NCBI RefSeq assembly: GCF_949987515.2 | Contig: NC_082684.1 | Coordinates: 153,998,044 to 154,062,043, forward strand | Length of the DNA: 64,000 nt | Direction: 5' to 3' | Source: Delphinus delphis | Lineage: Eukaryota; Chordata; Mammalia; Artiodactyla; Delphinidae | Part shown: piece by piece, positions 31,941 to 43,398 of the stretch | How positions within the stretch are numbered: position 1 is the stretch's first letter | Layout: every line of letters begins with the position of its first letter | The notes under the pieces: generated by a model | Databases searched by the model: none | Seen by the model: the letters and a program-made list of their open reading frames with translations, nothing else | What the model was told of the DNA's origin: nothing | Position numbers and translations under genes: made by a program

Positions 31941-33419
31941 AAGTGTAGACTGGATCGCTTTCAAAAGTCCTCTCCACCTACTAGAGTTAATGACTCTAGG
32001 ACTTATAGAATATATGCAAAGGAAACAAATACTTTTGAAGAACTAATTGAAAAAAATACATTTGACTATAAATACACTGCAGAGGCTAAGCCGACAAGCC
32101 CAGGGTGGTGGCTGTTTCCTTTTGTAAAGTAGAATTTATGTAGCCCTAAGATTCTGAGTCAAGAGTTTGCTTTTTTTTTTTTTCCTTTGGTTTTCTCCTT
32201 TCCCCATCATGGGTCTAGTAAAGTGGATTACCTTATGTCAGTCCCCTAAAGGCCCTTGGGTGCCCTAAGGATTCTAAATGACAGAGGTGAAGGTTGGAAC
32301 GAGCTGTGTCACAGGCAGAGAGGATGGCTTCCTTTGCTCTCTGTGTGGCCCTTAACTTCCATATAATCATGCCTCTTTATTCTCTCTGCTCCTTTGCTTG
32401 GGTTTTTCTCTCCCTTCACTCTTAGACATCACCGATGTGCAGATGCTCACAGACACCTATAGGTGGCAGCAACCTTCTGAAACTGACAGAGGAAGATGGA
32501 TTTCCATCTTTCACACACTTTCTTAGGAGCCCTGGGCAGGTGTAGATCAGGTGGTGGGTGAATGTTCACACAAACTGTGCATATTCCTTTCCAAAGCAAG
32601 GAAGTGGCACCGTCCTGGTACACATTAAAATATTTGTTATTCTAAATTATTCTAAATTAATATTCAGGGTGGAGGGAAGGACGGTTGCAATTCTCATCCT
32701 TTAAACTTCTGGTTGACATATATTTAAAAAAACAAGCTGTACCCCTTGTGTGTGATTGTTGCTTCTAACATAGGTTGAGCTCTTATCATTTCCCAGCACC
32801 TGCAAGAAGGACAGAACTGGCCAGTCCACTACGGTCTGCAGTCAGTTAAGTACAGATATCCAAATAGATGTATCTCCCCCTACACCTTAAAGATAATTTA
32901 TGTGGAGTAAACAGCACAGTGATCAATTTGCCCCAATACAGTTGGATCTGCCTGATAAGAGTATGTCACAGAAGTCATTAAACATAGAGCTTCAATGATA
33001 TCCCATCAAAATATGGTCCTTTACGAGAAAAATCACTAATACCAGTGCTACTGAGTTTGTCTTTCCACATTCAATCTTGCCATCTCTGAAGAGCTCTGCA
33101 GTCTGCAGGGACCAGTGGACCATCCAGGAAAACTCTGTCCACTCTGGGGGGACAGCCGACAGCAGTTGGGACATTTGTTTAAGTATTTCACTGACTTGAG
33201 CACACTGGAAAATTAGAGCGAGTGTTTTTCATTTAAAGCCAGGTTCCAGAAAAAAACCTCTCCATAGCCTCATAGGGGGTATATCAGCAGCCTTCCAACC
33301 CCCTGCACCCTGCAACACTCGCAGTCAGGCTCCAAGTTCTGATTTAAGGCAGTGATGGAGACACTAGCCTAGGCTGACATGCACCATTCTCTAAATGATC
33401 TGCATGAGTATTTCTTCTA
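31941..33419. other. Unique non-coding DNA
   Basis: About 1.5 kb with no transposon recognised apart from a T run (32171-32183). No gene. The small minus-strand frame at 32992-33174 has no motif. Confidence 0.45.
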
Positions 33420-33925
33420 AATATCTTATATGTACGTTTGAATAGGTAATTCACACACATAGTTTAAACAAGTTAAAATATATTAAAAGGGATGCAGTGA
33501 AAAGACTCCTTCAAATGCCTACTACCCATCTGCAGTTTATCATTGTCGTGGATTTCTGATGTCTCCTTCCTAAGTAGGAATGCATACAAATAAAGGTAAG
33601 TATATATTCTTTTCTCCCTTTTTAACACCAAAAGGAAAACTCTAATCACGTTGTTCTTCATCTTGCTACTTCAGATAATACTATAGCTCGGACATCTTTC
33701 CATATCAATATATAGAAAGTTCCTTTATTTGTATTTGTCAAAGTAGATGCCCTGTGTTACTAACCACCTCACCATGCATAGATATTTTGTTAATTTCCAA
33801 TCTTCGGCAATTACAGGCAGCGCTGTAATTCTTGTGATACATCTTTTCAATATCTGCCGGGACATCTGTGAGATAAGTGGCCAGAAGTGTAATTGCTAAG
33901 TCTAAGCGTAGATGTCTTCTTTTGT
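33420..33925 (-). mobile_element. Ancient L1 (L1M4/L1ME-type), 3' UTR part
   Basis: The reversed 3' UTR landmarks are 'catagtttaaacaagttaaa', 'gggatgcagtgaaaagactcc', 'ggacatctttccatatcaat', 'ttaatttccaatcttcggcaa' and 'ggccagaagtgtaattgct'. This is the 3' end of a long L1 that continues after the MLT1 insertion. Confidence 0.7.
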
Positions 33926-33930
33926 GTCTT

Positions 33931-34264
33931 TGCTATGGACTGATTGCTTGTGTCCTCCCAAACCTCATATGTTGAAACCCTAACTCCCAATGTGATGCTA
34001 TTTAGCGGTGGGGACTTTGGGAGGAGATCAGGTCATGAGGCAGAGCTGCTTTGCTCCTTCCTCCAGGTGAGGACACAGTAAGAACACACCGTCTATGAAC
34101 CAAGAAGTGGGTCCTCATCAGACATCCTCACCAGACACCAAGTCTGCTTGCTGGTGCCTTGATCTTGGGCTCCCAGCCTCTCCAGAACTGTGAGGAATAA
34201 ACGTCTGTTGAGAAGCCACCCATTCTGTGGTGTCCTATTACAGCAGCCCAGATGGAATAAGGCA
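33931..34264 (+). mobile_element. MLT1-type solo LTR with perfect TSD
   Basis: It starts 'tgctatggactgattgcttg' and carries 'ctcatatgttgaaaccctaa', 'gtggggactttgggaggag' and 'aggtgaggacacagtaagaa'. It continues with 'ccagcctctccagaactgtg', has the poly(A) signal aataaa at about 34196, and ends '...ggaataaggca'. A perfect 5-bp duplication gtctt flanks it (33926-33930, 34265-34269), as for ERVL-MaLR elements. No internal region, hence a solo LTR. A central stretch of the family consensus is missing. Confidence 0.9.
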
Positions 34265-34269
34265 GTCTT

Positions 34270-35653
34270 TTATTCCTGTTTTACAAGTCTTCTCCACCTC
34301 AATCTTGCACATTTTGTGTTAAGTTTTGTCTATGTTTTCTTTGGATTACAATTATAAAAGAGGTCTTTGCTTCCATTCTATCTTCTAATGGGCTACTCTT
34401 CATATATATGAGTTATTGATTTCTATATAATTTTGTACTTTAGTAATTCTCTTATAGTTTTAAAAATTGATTTATTAGCTCATTTTAGTTTTCCAAGTAT
34501 TCAGTTATATTGTCTTCTGCATAGAATGATGGTTTTATATTTTCTGTTCCATCTTTAAATCGGAATTTTTTTCTTTTGTTAAATATCATATTTAATTCTA
34601 CAGTGAAATATTAAATAATAATGATGTTGGTGGGCAACCTGGATGTGATTCTGATATTTAATGGGAATGTCCCTAGTGCTGGCTTTTGAACTGAGATACA
34701 CATATTTTATCATGCTAAAGTAGTGTCCATGTATTCCAACTTTATTGATTATTTTCATCAAGAATGGTTATTGAGTTTTTAAAAATGTCATTTGAGAGAC
34801 TACGTAGAGAAACACAAGATTTTTCTACTAATATGATAAGTTAGATTTCCAACTATTGAATCATCCTTGAATTCTAGGCTAGGTCTAACGTGATTATAAT
34901 TATTTTAACGTGTTGCTGAATTCCATTTGTTAATATTTTATTTATGATTTTGGAATTACTATTCATAAATAAAGTTTGTTGATAAGGCTTTTAAAAATTT
35001 CATCACATTTTGGTATTAATATTATACTTGCTTTAAAAAAATAATTTGGAGAGTTTTTTTAATGCTCTGCAATAGTTTCCACAACATTGAAATTCTCTGC
35101 TCCTTAGTTTTGGTAGCATTTCCCTGTGAAGCTGCCTACCTCTTTGTTATCTCTCTGATTTTTCTATGGAAATAAGTCATTTTACATTTTTCTCTATTTC
35201 ATCTGGTGTCAGCTTTGGTAAGTTACATTTTCCTGGAAAATTATCCATTTTTTCCAGGTATTGAAATCATCTTCAGAATTGAGCAAAGTGGTCTCATAAT
35301 TTTCATTTTCTCTGTTCCTTTGGTATACTCCCTTTTGTTTCTTATTTTTTTATATTGAATTTTTACCCTCTGTAAAAAGTAGCTTTTCCAGTAATTCATA
35401 TATTTTTCTTATAAGTAGTTTTTGAAGTTATTTATTGGTGCTACATTTTTTCTGTTTTCTAACTCGTTAAATCCTTCATGAGCCTTTAATAGCCTTTATC
35501 ATTATTAAAGGCCAACGTTGAAGGTCTTCTCCTAACTTTTTGTGTTTTTTTTCATCATTTTTGACATGTTTTTAATGCTATGAAGATTTTATTGTGCACT
35601 GCTTTAGCTATTCCCTGTACGTTATCATAGGTAGTGTTTTTGTTATAATTATA
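34270..35653 (-). mobile_element. Ancient L1, ORF2 reverse-transcriptase part
   Basis: T-rich reversed ORF2 DNA. Landmarks of the RT region are 'atattgtcttctgcatagaa', 'gttggtgggcaacctggatg', 'gaatcatccttgaattctag', 'gtgttgctgaattccatttg' and 'gataaggcttttaaaaattt'. All frames are broken. It is shorter than an intact ORF2, so internal deletions have occurred. Confidence 0.7.
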
Positions 35654-35661
35654 TTTTAGAC

Positions 35662-35859
35662 GAGTGCTATCCAATAGAACATTCTGTGACAGTGGAAGTT
35701 TTCTGTATCTGCCCTGTCTAGTGTGATAGCTACTAGCCTCTGGTAGCTATTGAGCTGTTAAAATGTGGTTTGAGTGTGTGAGAGAGAAACTCAATTTTTA
35801 ATTTAATTTAATTTTAAGCAGCCACCTATGGTGGATGTCAACCATATTAGACAGAGCCT
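35662..35859 (+). mobile_element. MER3-type hAT-Charlie MITE
   Basis: It begins 'gagtgctatccaatagaaca', continues 'ctgtatctgccctgtctagt', 'gtgatagctactagcctctg' and 'aactcaatttttaatttaat', and ends 'accatattagacagagcct'. This is the MER3 layout at nearly full length. Flanks ttttagac (35654-35661) and atctagac (35860-35867) agree in 6 of 8 bases, the hAT target-site size. It sits inside the ancient L1. Confidence 0.82.
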
Positions 35860-35867
35860 ATCTAGAC

Positions 35868-37560
35868 ACTTGATAGTTTTCATTTGTATTTCATCTTTTA
35901 CCCAAGGACTATAGGGTTTATAGAAGTATTCAAGAGATAACGGCTTTTAAAAATTATTTTCAGGTTTAAAGACTTTTTAGTTATACAATTTTATCAACCA
36001 CTAGTTTTGCTGCACTCTGATCAGAAAATATTGCTTGTATTGTTGTTAGTTTAGGGGATTGATTGAGGATTTCTTTGGGGCCCAATGTGTCGTCTACTTT
36101 TATGAGAGGCCAGGGCCATTTTAAAAGGTAGGAATTTTCTATTGTCAGGATAGAACGTTAGGTTATGTATCAATCTATCATATAACATTACTTAAAACCT
36201 CTGTATTCATAATGTTCTGCACTTATCTGTCATGGCTGGAAGAGAAGAACTAAGGTTTCTTACCACCAGTTTGCTTCTGTTTACTTCTCCTTGTGCCTCC
36301 TTTAATCTTTCTCATAACCGTCGCTGCTATTTAGTGCAGGGGGGACGTGTTTTCATCGTGATTTTACAAGTTAGCATTATAAAGTGTCCTTCTTTTCTTA
36401 TTCTGGCCTGAATTCCACTTGGTCTGATATTAAAAGTTTGTGATCCTGCCTCCTTTTCAATTGCATTTGACATGTCTACCTCTACCCATACTTTGATCTT
36501 CATGCTTTCTGAAGTGCTGCTTTTATCTAGTATAGAGGTGAGTTGGTTTTATGATCCAACCTGAAATCTTTTCTACTAACAGAAATGTTGAACTCGTTTA
36601 TATTTATTAATATAATAGAGACATTTAGCCTGAGGTCTACCTGTTTCTTTATGTGTTTATGATTTTTTAAAGGTCTTTTCCTATGTGTTTTCCTCACTCT
36701 GTGAGTAGCACTTCTGTCATGTACAGAGATTAAAAAAATTTTTTGTGTCAGAGGTTGGTTACCATTATAATTGCAACTTTATATGTTATCAGGAGAATGT
36801 TTCTTCCTTGACTATAGCTCCTCTTCACTCTCCATGACCCAAATTCTGTTAATAATGTTACCTTTCTTAATACTTAGCTATACACTTTTAAGTATGCTAA
36901 TGTTTCTATATGCTGGTTTGTGAGATTTAAGTATCTTTGATTCCCGGCTAATACAGATGAGGCAACCAGCAAACTTCCTCTACCTCTCACATTCTTTGCC
37001 TCTTCCTATCCCATTTTTGTTAGTCACCAGATTTGCACCTTGTCTGGGCATATAGCTGCATTTTATCCTGTCCCACTGATCCACCGTTTTAAACTTATTT
37101 ATACAGTTAAATATTTTCCTCATTACCCTGAGTCCTTTTGCTGTCGTTTTCTCAGTAATCTCTTAGTTGAATAAAATTCACCCTTTAATTACCCCAACAC
37201 ATGTCTATGGGAACACTATTATCTGAGTTTTATCCAAAACTGGTTTCTGTATTCATTATAGGGGAAGGAGAGCTTGGCCTGATGTAAATCTTTGGCTTAT
37301 AATTTATTTTCTTGTATTTCTCGTAAGTATTCTGGTATTGAAGATACCAGAATATAACATTCAATACCATAATTTTCTGGTATTGAGTGTTACACTGGAG
37401 CTATCTGAAGCCAGCCCTATTTTTTTCCCCTCTTTTGTGACAATGTTTTTACCTGGCTACCCAAAGTTTTCTTTTTTATTATTTTTAATAATTTTACTGG
37501 ATTATATTTTTATGTTGACCGTTTTCAGTCAGTATCTACTAGTTCCCGGCATGGCCATTC
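35868..37560 (-). mobile_element. Ancient L1, ORF2 endonuclease and 5' part
   Basis: Reversed L1 continues: 'gctgcactctgatcagaaaat', 'gcattataaagtgtccttct', 'ccacttggtctgatattaaa', 'agaggttggttaccattataa' and 'aattttactggattatattt'. The order endonuclease, then the region upstream of ORF2, is as expected for the minus strand. Confidence 0.65.
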
Positions 37561-37575
37561 AGTATGCAGACTTCT

Positions 37576-37708
37576 TTTTTTGTCTATTTAAAAATTTTTT
37601 TATTGAGATGACATTAATTTATAACATTACAGAAGTTTCATGTGTACAACATTATATTTCTACTTCTGTACACCGTACAGCGTGCTCACCACCAAAAATT
37701 TAGTTTCC
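37576..37708 (-). mobile_element. Short L1 3' end inserted in ancient L1
   Basis: A 133-bp insert starts with T-rich tail DNA, then 'ttttttattgagatgacatt', 'aatttataacattacagaag' and 'tttcatgtgtacaacattat', a classic L1MA-type end. It is flanked by agtatgcagacttct (37561-37575) and agtatgcaaacttct (37709-37723), 15 bp with one mismatch. Removing it restores a continuous L1 text. Confidence 0.92.
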
Positions 37709-37723
37709 AGTATGCAAACTTCT

Positions 37724-38230
37724 ATCTTTTATTTTACTTAAATTATATCTGTCATAGTTGTTCTACTCAATTCTTCTTTGGGGATTCTAATCACATTTAT
37801 GTTATATCTACCTTGCTTACCATTTATATCTGGTGTTTCCTCTCTAATGCTTAAAATATTTACTATTTTATTTTATTCAAATTTTATTTCTTCAAGAATT
37901 TCTTTAGGTCCCTGAAAACCCCCTCTGTCTTTTTCACAGTGTTGATTCTCTCCTCCTTTTCATTTCTATAATGGTTTTTTTTTCTTCTATTTCTTTTTCG
38001 AGTTCTGCCCACACATTTTTATAACCCCAGTTGTTTCATGGTATTCTCCCTAAGTTCTTCAATTTCTACTTTGTGGTCTTCCTTCTTAGAAGCAGTTGCT
38101 TATCATGCTCTTAAAAATCATGGTAAAAAGTCTGATCTCAATTTATCTTTGTTCGATCAGTTGGAAAGCTTTGCAGATCTTTTCCACACTTTTATTTATA
38201 ATATCTTTTTTATTACTGATCCTTGAAAAG
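37724..38230 (-). mobile_element. Ancient L1, ORF1/5' part
   Basis: It resumes after the insert with 'ttctttggggattctaatca', 'gtttcctctctaatgcttaa' and 'ctataatgg'. The reading matches the reversed ORF1/upstream area of L1M elements. The 5' border is vague. Confidence 0.6.
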
Positions 38231-40139
38231 TTGACTTTTCATGACCCAGCTGTTAGCAGAATATCCCTAAGTAGAGATGAAGCAGGATAGTTTTCTAGGC
38301 TTCACGACAATGGGCTTGTCTCTCCACACCCACAAAGACTGATTGCTCCCTGTGAATATTATCTTTCTGTGTAAGTTTGTATTTCCATTCCCCTTTGCAT
38401 GTCTGAACCAGATTGAGTCCATCATGTCTTCTGCCATCAGCTGTCCTCATCCTGGTACAACACATCCATTGTTGCAAAGAAGAGATACGGCTCTTTCACT
38501 GTCTGACTGTCAGCCATAGTATTCTTGATGGTTCTTCCTAGAATTTGCTTCTTACTGTTCCACTCAACACTCTCTCAGCTCCTTATTTTCACATCTTCCC
38601 TCTGCTTCTGTCTAATCTTGGGCTTTTGAAAGTCCCTACAAGTATTTGAAGCTTGCAGATTACCTGACTTCTAAATTCCATGGACAGTTGAATTTGCACC
38701 ATTTAAAAAGTCCTGCTAGTTGTTTTTGTTTGCTTTTTCAGGAGAAGAGGAAGAAAGCATTGATTACATAGTCATGTTCATAAGAAAATCTCCAAGTTTT
38801 TAATGGAATCTCTTAATTTCATCATCTCTCTTCTCCTGTCCCCCCTTTTACTATTTCTACTCATCAATATGCAGCTTCTTCACTGACATTTGACTGTCGT
38901 GGATAAGCTCTTTTCCCATGAACCTTTTCCTTCTGAAAATCATATGTCTCATCGTCATTTTTGCATGTCAGTTATTTTCAAACTTGAAAATTTCCCTCTC
39001 CCATTTCCTTCATTAGTTTAGCAAAAAGTTTGGAAATACATAATATAGAGTGGACGTTAACTTAGTTATCATCGTTTTATTGTACATAATCAGCACCTAA
39101 TATTGACAGTTGGTTCACTGATTATTTTTCAACAAAGAGTCATGCAACAGTGCTCACCATATAAACAGTGGTTCCTTGATTCAAGGAAGCATATGAACTG
39201 CTGAAATCACCTGCTTCTTTTCTATCATCAATTAATTTAATTCAAACAATGAAAAAAAAAGATAAGAGGGAGTCTTGAAGTTAAGTTGAAAACAATGCAC
39301 TAGTCAGTAGCTATTTTTATCAAAATAGCCAAGAAGACAGCAAGCAACTTGAGCTGTGGTTTCAGTGTTCTTGTTTCCTGTGTCACTCGCATGAATTGTC
39401 TGTCCTCTCTGACTCTCTGCCTCCACTTCTATAAAAGGAAAGGTTTGATGTTCTCTGATTACCCTGGTGTTCTCGACACACTCCCCCTCCCATGGGCTAA
39501 CGCTTAGGCACTGTATGTATTAAAAACATCAGGCTTAACTTCGAGCACATCAGGAAACCAATGCTGCTTCATCTTCTACCCACTCTCCCTAATGCCTTCT
39601 CTGGGTTCCTGTCTCTATCATCTGGTCCCTCGTCCTGTGCCTGCTTGTATCTCCTTGTCTCCATCCTCGTAACTGAGGCTACATTAAGGCCACCCCTCTG
39701 TTTCCAATGTAACTTGAGTCCTGGCCCTACTTTCTGGATTTTGCTTGACTCTGCACAGTGCAGCTCCCAAAAACCCACTCTCATATTGAGCCCCAACTCC
39801 CAGAACTTGAGTCCGGGTAAACGCTCGGCTCTCCATGCTTCCCAACTTCCACAGCTCCTCTCTGAGTATCTGAAAATCTACACAATGTTCGCTGGCTGTG
39901 TCTTAACACTTACCCAATGCTTCATAAGCAGTGCAGATGGTATTGCCAGGGATGAGGGGTTTGATTTTCTTCGAATTCAAATTCATTCCTGTCTAAAGAC
40001 TGTTTTCTTCTAGAGACTAACTTATTTTTTTTCCAGTCCTTTGCCTCTGTTTTATGTTTACCTCTATAGACTGGTACTTCAAAGAGCTTCTAGAGAACTC
40101 TCTGTCTCACTCCCACCCCCTCTCTTCCCTCCCTCTCTC
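38231..40139. other. Unique AT-rich DNA
   Basis: About 1.9 kb without a clear repeat. The first few hundred bases may be the decayed 5' UTR of the preceding L1. A 150-codon plus-strand frame (39561-40013) starts at an arbitrary Met and lacks any domain or exon borders. Confidence 0.4.
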
Positions 40140-40210
40140 TCTCTCTTTCTCACACGCGCGTGCGCACACACACACACACACTCTCTCTCTCTCTCTCTCA
40201 CACTATGCAC
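40128..40210. repeat. (CT)n(CA)n(CT)n compound microsatellite
   Basis: CT units, then an alternating 'cacacgcgcgtgcgcacaca' core, more CA units, then CT and CA again. It is pure alternating purine-pyrimidine from 40151 to about 40180. Confidence 0.95.
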
Positions 40211-40649
40211 ACACCTCACAGGAAACAGAAACTTGCCTCCATTGGGGGTCCTGAAATACAGCTCTGAGATTTAAGTCTGGGAATGTGCTCTTGCTACTCA
40301 GATTTTCTACACCAGGAAATGAGTGTAAATATCCACTGACCGCCACCCCAGTTTTTTTTTCAGAAACAGACTGTGAACAAGTCAAAGAGGTGGAAACCCT
40401 CCTTGAATATAATTCTTGGAAGTTAAAAATCTCAATTATCACTGTTCCCCTATGAAAGACTTTGCGGTACTGAACAGTTTATCTCTGTGACAACCAGGGC
40501 AGGGTGCTAGATTTTTTTTCTTTTTTTACTTCACATCTAAAATAATCAAAGTTAAAAGTATATATCCCAATAACCCATAACTAGTCATTTTCTGAGTCAG
40601 AATTAGGACACGGGCTCCCCTTTTCGGGGGGCTGGGTTGCTTTTACAAC
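40211..40649. other. Unique non-coding DNA
   Basis: No gene or transposon recognised. Confidence 0.45.
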
Positions 40650-40790
40650 GTGGGCTATGGGTTACTTTAAAATCCAGCTTCTCGCTTACTAGTTATATGA
40701 CTTTAGGGAGGTTAATTTCTTAACTCCCTTGTATTTGAGTTTCTTCACACATAAAAATTTAAGAGAATTCTACCTCAAGAAAATCTGAGA
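40650..40790 (+). mobile_element. MIR SINE, left half of an interrupted copy
   Basis: The order 'ctttaaaatccagcttctcg', 'cttactagttatatgacttt' and 'gagtttcttcacacataaaa' is the MIR core. An L1 then interrupts it and MIR text resumes at 41061. Confidence 0.7.
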
Positions 40791-41060
40791 CTTAGGAACA
40801 AAGGGTAAACATGGGGGAGGAATAAATTAGGATTAACGTATACACATCACTATATATAAAATAGATCATTAACAAGGACCTACTGTATAGCACAGGGAAC
40901 TCTACTCAATATTCTGTAATAACCTATATGCGAAACGAATCTGAAAAAGAATGGTTATATGTATATATAAAACGGAATCACTTTGCTCTACACCTGAAAC
41001 TAACACAACATTGTAAATCAACTATACTCCAATGTAAAATAAAAATTAAATTAAAAAAAA
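40791..41060 (+). mobile_element. Artiodactyl/cetacean L1 3' end inserted in MIR
   Basis: The L1 3' UTR ('gaggaataaattaggattaa', 'ctactgtatagcacagggaac', 'aacacaacattgtaaatcaac') ends in an A-rich tail. The duplication is aaatctgaga (40781-40790) versus gatctgaga (41061-41069), with eight consecutive bases shared. Confidence 0.93.
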
Positions 41061-41145
41061 GATCTGAGAGGATAACATCACATTAGGTGTGAGAAATTGC
41101 CTAGCAGTGCCAAACACATGGACGGTGCTCAAAATACCCATCTCT
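41061..41145 (+). mobile_element. MIR SINE, right half of the interrupted copy
   Basis: The text 'gaggataacatcacattagg', 'aattgcctagcagtgccaaa' and 'cacatggacggtgctcaaaa' is the MIR 3' part. Confidence 0.65.
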
Positions 41146-42019
41146 TTGCTTCTTTGCCTCCATGATGTTTCTGGCTGTAGAAGTGATTGCTGTTCCTGCC
41201 TCTTTGGTCCCAAGGGGAGACATGTTGTCGCCTCTTAGAAAGGGCGCTCTTGCTTTGCTAGTGGCAAAGCCCATCTAGCTCGTTATGTGCGCAAAGTCTT
41301 TTTTTTTCCCAGAGGAGCAACTGATGTGCGTGGCCTTCACAAAAGAGAAATCCATTCTCTCACCAAGGAGTTGTCAAGCATAATGAAGAGAGCTGGCAGA
41401 ATAGTTAGGGTGGTTGCTGTGTCTGTCTTAATGCCGTGTGAAAGAAGATACATGGAACCACAGTCTTTAAGAGAAGTGCTTGCCTCTGTGTCTGGGATGC
41501 TCCAGTTCAGCACGTAGGGCCCAAGAGATGGGGTGGACCCAGGACTCCAGGGAAAACACCAGACGAGCTGAAAACTCCCAGAGTATCACCCCTCTGTCTC
41601 TGCCAACCCAGCTCAGCCATCTTGGTCAGAAAACTCAACAGTCAGTCAGAAGATGGCTCTGGTTCAGGGTATTACTGGGTTTATTTCTTAATTTTCAATA
41701 CTTCATTTTTTTTCTAACATGGAAATACTTTGTTTGCTATATTTAGTTATAAAAGTGATAAATGCTCATTGCAAAATAAATACTCATTGCCAAGAAAAGC
41801 AACCAAGTGTAACAAAAAATAGGAAGAGAGAAAGAGGGCAGGGAGAGTGGAAGCAGGAGGTGAGGGAGGAAGGATGGAAGGAAGAAATGGAGGAAGGAAG
41901 GAAGGAAAAGGAAAGAAAAAAGAGGAATAAGGAGTTTCTGGTTAATCCTGTCACCCAAGATTAACATTATCAGTTGACTTTCGAATACAGACCGCATTAA
42001 TTTTATATCTTCCACATAA
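41146..42019. other. Unique DNA with a purine tract
   Basis: No gene recognised. It includes the GGAA-rich tract listed next. Confidence 0.45.
41819..41935. repeat. (GGAA)n-like purine tract
   Basis: About 115 bases almost wholly A and G on the plus strand, built from GAAG/GGAA/GAGG units. The strand bias is extreme. Confidence 0.9.
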
Positions 42020-42300
42020 ACTGGCATATTTGCTCAGCAAATACTGATTGAGTGCCCGCCATGTACAAGGTACTCTTCCTGGAGCTGCCTTTAAGGGTCA
42101 CCAGTCCACAAGTGTGGCAGGTAACCCCCCGCCTGCCCCCCTCGGGTCCATTGCAAGACACAGGAAGATTGCTCTGAGAGTAGCCAAAAGTGACAAGAGA
42201 CACTACCCAGGACAGACCCTTAACTCAGCCTTGATGGGACATGGCCTGGAGGAGGTAATTTGCCTGAGCTTTGAAAGATGAAGGAGGGGGAATCCGATGA
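42020..42300 (-). mobile_element. LINE L2 fragment, left part
   Basis: Reversed L2: 'cagcaaatactgattgagtg', 'cccgccatgtacaaggtact', 'ggaggaggtaatttgcctga' and 'gctttgaaagatgaagg'. An old L1 end interrupts it. Confidence 0.55.
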
Positions 42301-42600
42301 AGGTGGTCAAAAGGTACAAACTTCCGGTGATAAGATACATCAGTACTGGAGGTGTAACGTACAACACGATTAATATAATGAATGCAGCTGTATGTTATAT
42401 AAGAATGTTGTTTAGAGAATAGATCCTAAGAGTTCTCATCACAAGAAAAAAATTTTTTTTTTTAATCTGTAGGAGATGATGGATGTTCACTAAACTTTGT
42501 TGTGATAATCATCTCATGATGTATGTGAGTCAAATCGTTAGGCTGTACACCCTAATATGTATACAGTGCTGGATGTCAACTATATGTCAATGAAAGTGGA
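42301..42600 (+). mobile_element. Old L1MA/L1MB-type 3' end inserted in L2
   Basis: The landmarks 'caaaaggtacaaacttccgg', 'gagttctcatcacaagaaaa', 'gtgataatcatctcatgatg' and 'ggctgtacaccctaatatgt' are L1M 3' UTR in sense. Confidence 0.8.
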
Positions 42601-42604
42601 AGGG

Positions 42605-42845
42605 AAAAGAAAGCAAGATGAGGATGAGTGAGTCGGGTAAGTGAGAGAAGGGGAAGGAGGGCATTTTAACAAGGCACTGAGGATGGAGACAGCATGGACC
42701 GCCTTTGATTGTGGGGTTGCTGTTCAAGGCACAAGAGGGCAGTTGTTGACAGAAGGGAAGCCAGATAGAAGTGCAGGGACAAGATCATAAAGGAATTGGT
42801 CATCCTAAAGGTTTTGGGTTTTTTTCCTCATCTGGTGGATGACAC
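42605..42845 (-). mobile_element. LINE L2 fragment, right part
   Basis: It continues L2 in reverse ('gggcattttaacaaggcact', 'gcacaagagggcagttgttg', 'gacaagatcataaaggaatt', 'cctaaaggttttgggttt'). Confidence 0.45.
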
Positions 42846-43094
42846 ATAATGCACCAGAATTGAAAGTTTCTAGAATGTTCCAAATTTAGATGCCAAGTTA
42901 TCAACCAATTCTATACAGACTTGCAAGGCATTTAAATAGATGTGAATCTATATCCATTTTCACTGTTATTATAATGGATTAAAGTTTCTAAAAAGTTCTG
43001 ATTCTTCGAGTCACTGTTTGTACAGACCTGTCCATTAATATTCTAATGGAAATATGACCACGGTGGTAGAACAAGTTCTGCCGTGTTGAAAAGA
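42846..43094. other. Unique non-coding DNA
   Basis: No repeat or gene is recognised in these 250 bases. Confidence 0.45.
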
Positions 43095-43249
43095 TACTGC
43101 ATCCCACAGTGGTTAAGAGTTGGAGTGTGGAGCCAGATTGCTCAGATTCATATCCATTAGATCGTGTGTCCTTTTTATGTGTCAGTCTTGCCAACTGTAA
43201 AACAGAGGCTATAGCAGTCCTTCTCTCTCACTATTAGAAGGTGGGCAGA
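43095..43249 (+). mobile_element. MIR SINE, left part of an interrupted copy
   Basis: The tRNA-like head 'cacagtggttaagagttgga', then 'gtgtggagccagattgctca' and 'cagtcttgccaactgtaaaa', give a good MIR. It is split by a tRNA-Glu SINE. Confidence 0.8.
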
Positions 43250-43382
43250 GGGGAGAATTTCCTGGTGGTCCAGCAGTTAAGACTCCACGCTTCCGCTGCA
43301 GGGGGCACGGGTTCGATCCCGGGTTGGGGGAACTAAGATCCTGCATGCCCCACAGGGCAGCCAAAACAAAACAAAACAAAAA
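43250..43382 (+). mobile_element. Short tRNA-Glu SINE inserted in MIR
   Basis: It begins 'gagaatttcctggtggtcca', holds the B-box-like 'gggttcgatcccgggttggg', and ends '(caaaa)n'. The flanks are agaaggtgggcag (43237-43249) and agaaggtggtgggcag (43383-43398), the right copy having three extra bases. At about 130 bp it is the simple tRNA-Glu type (Bov-tA/CHRL-like), without the long CHR body. Confidence 0.92.
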
Positions 43383-43398
43383 AGAAGGTGGTGGGCAG

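Noticed and set aside
39561..40013. 150-codon open frame
   Set aside because: Arbitrary Met in C/T-rich DNA. There is no motif or exon structure, and the opposite strand is also open.
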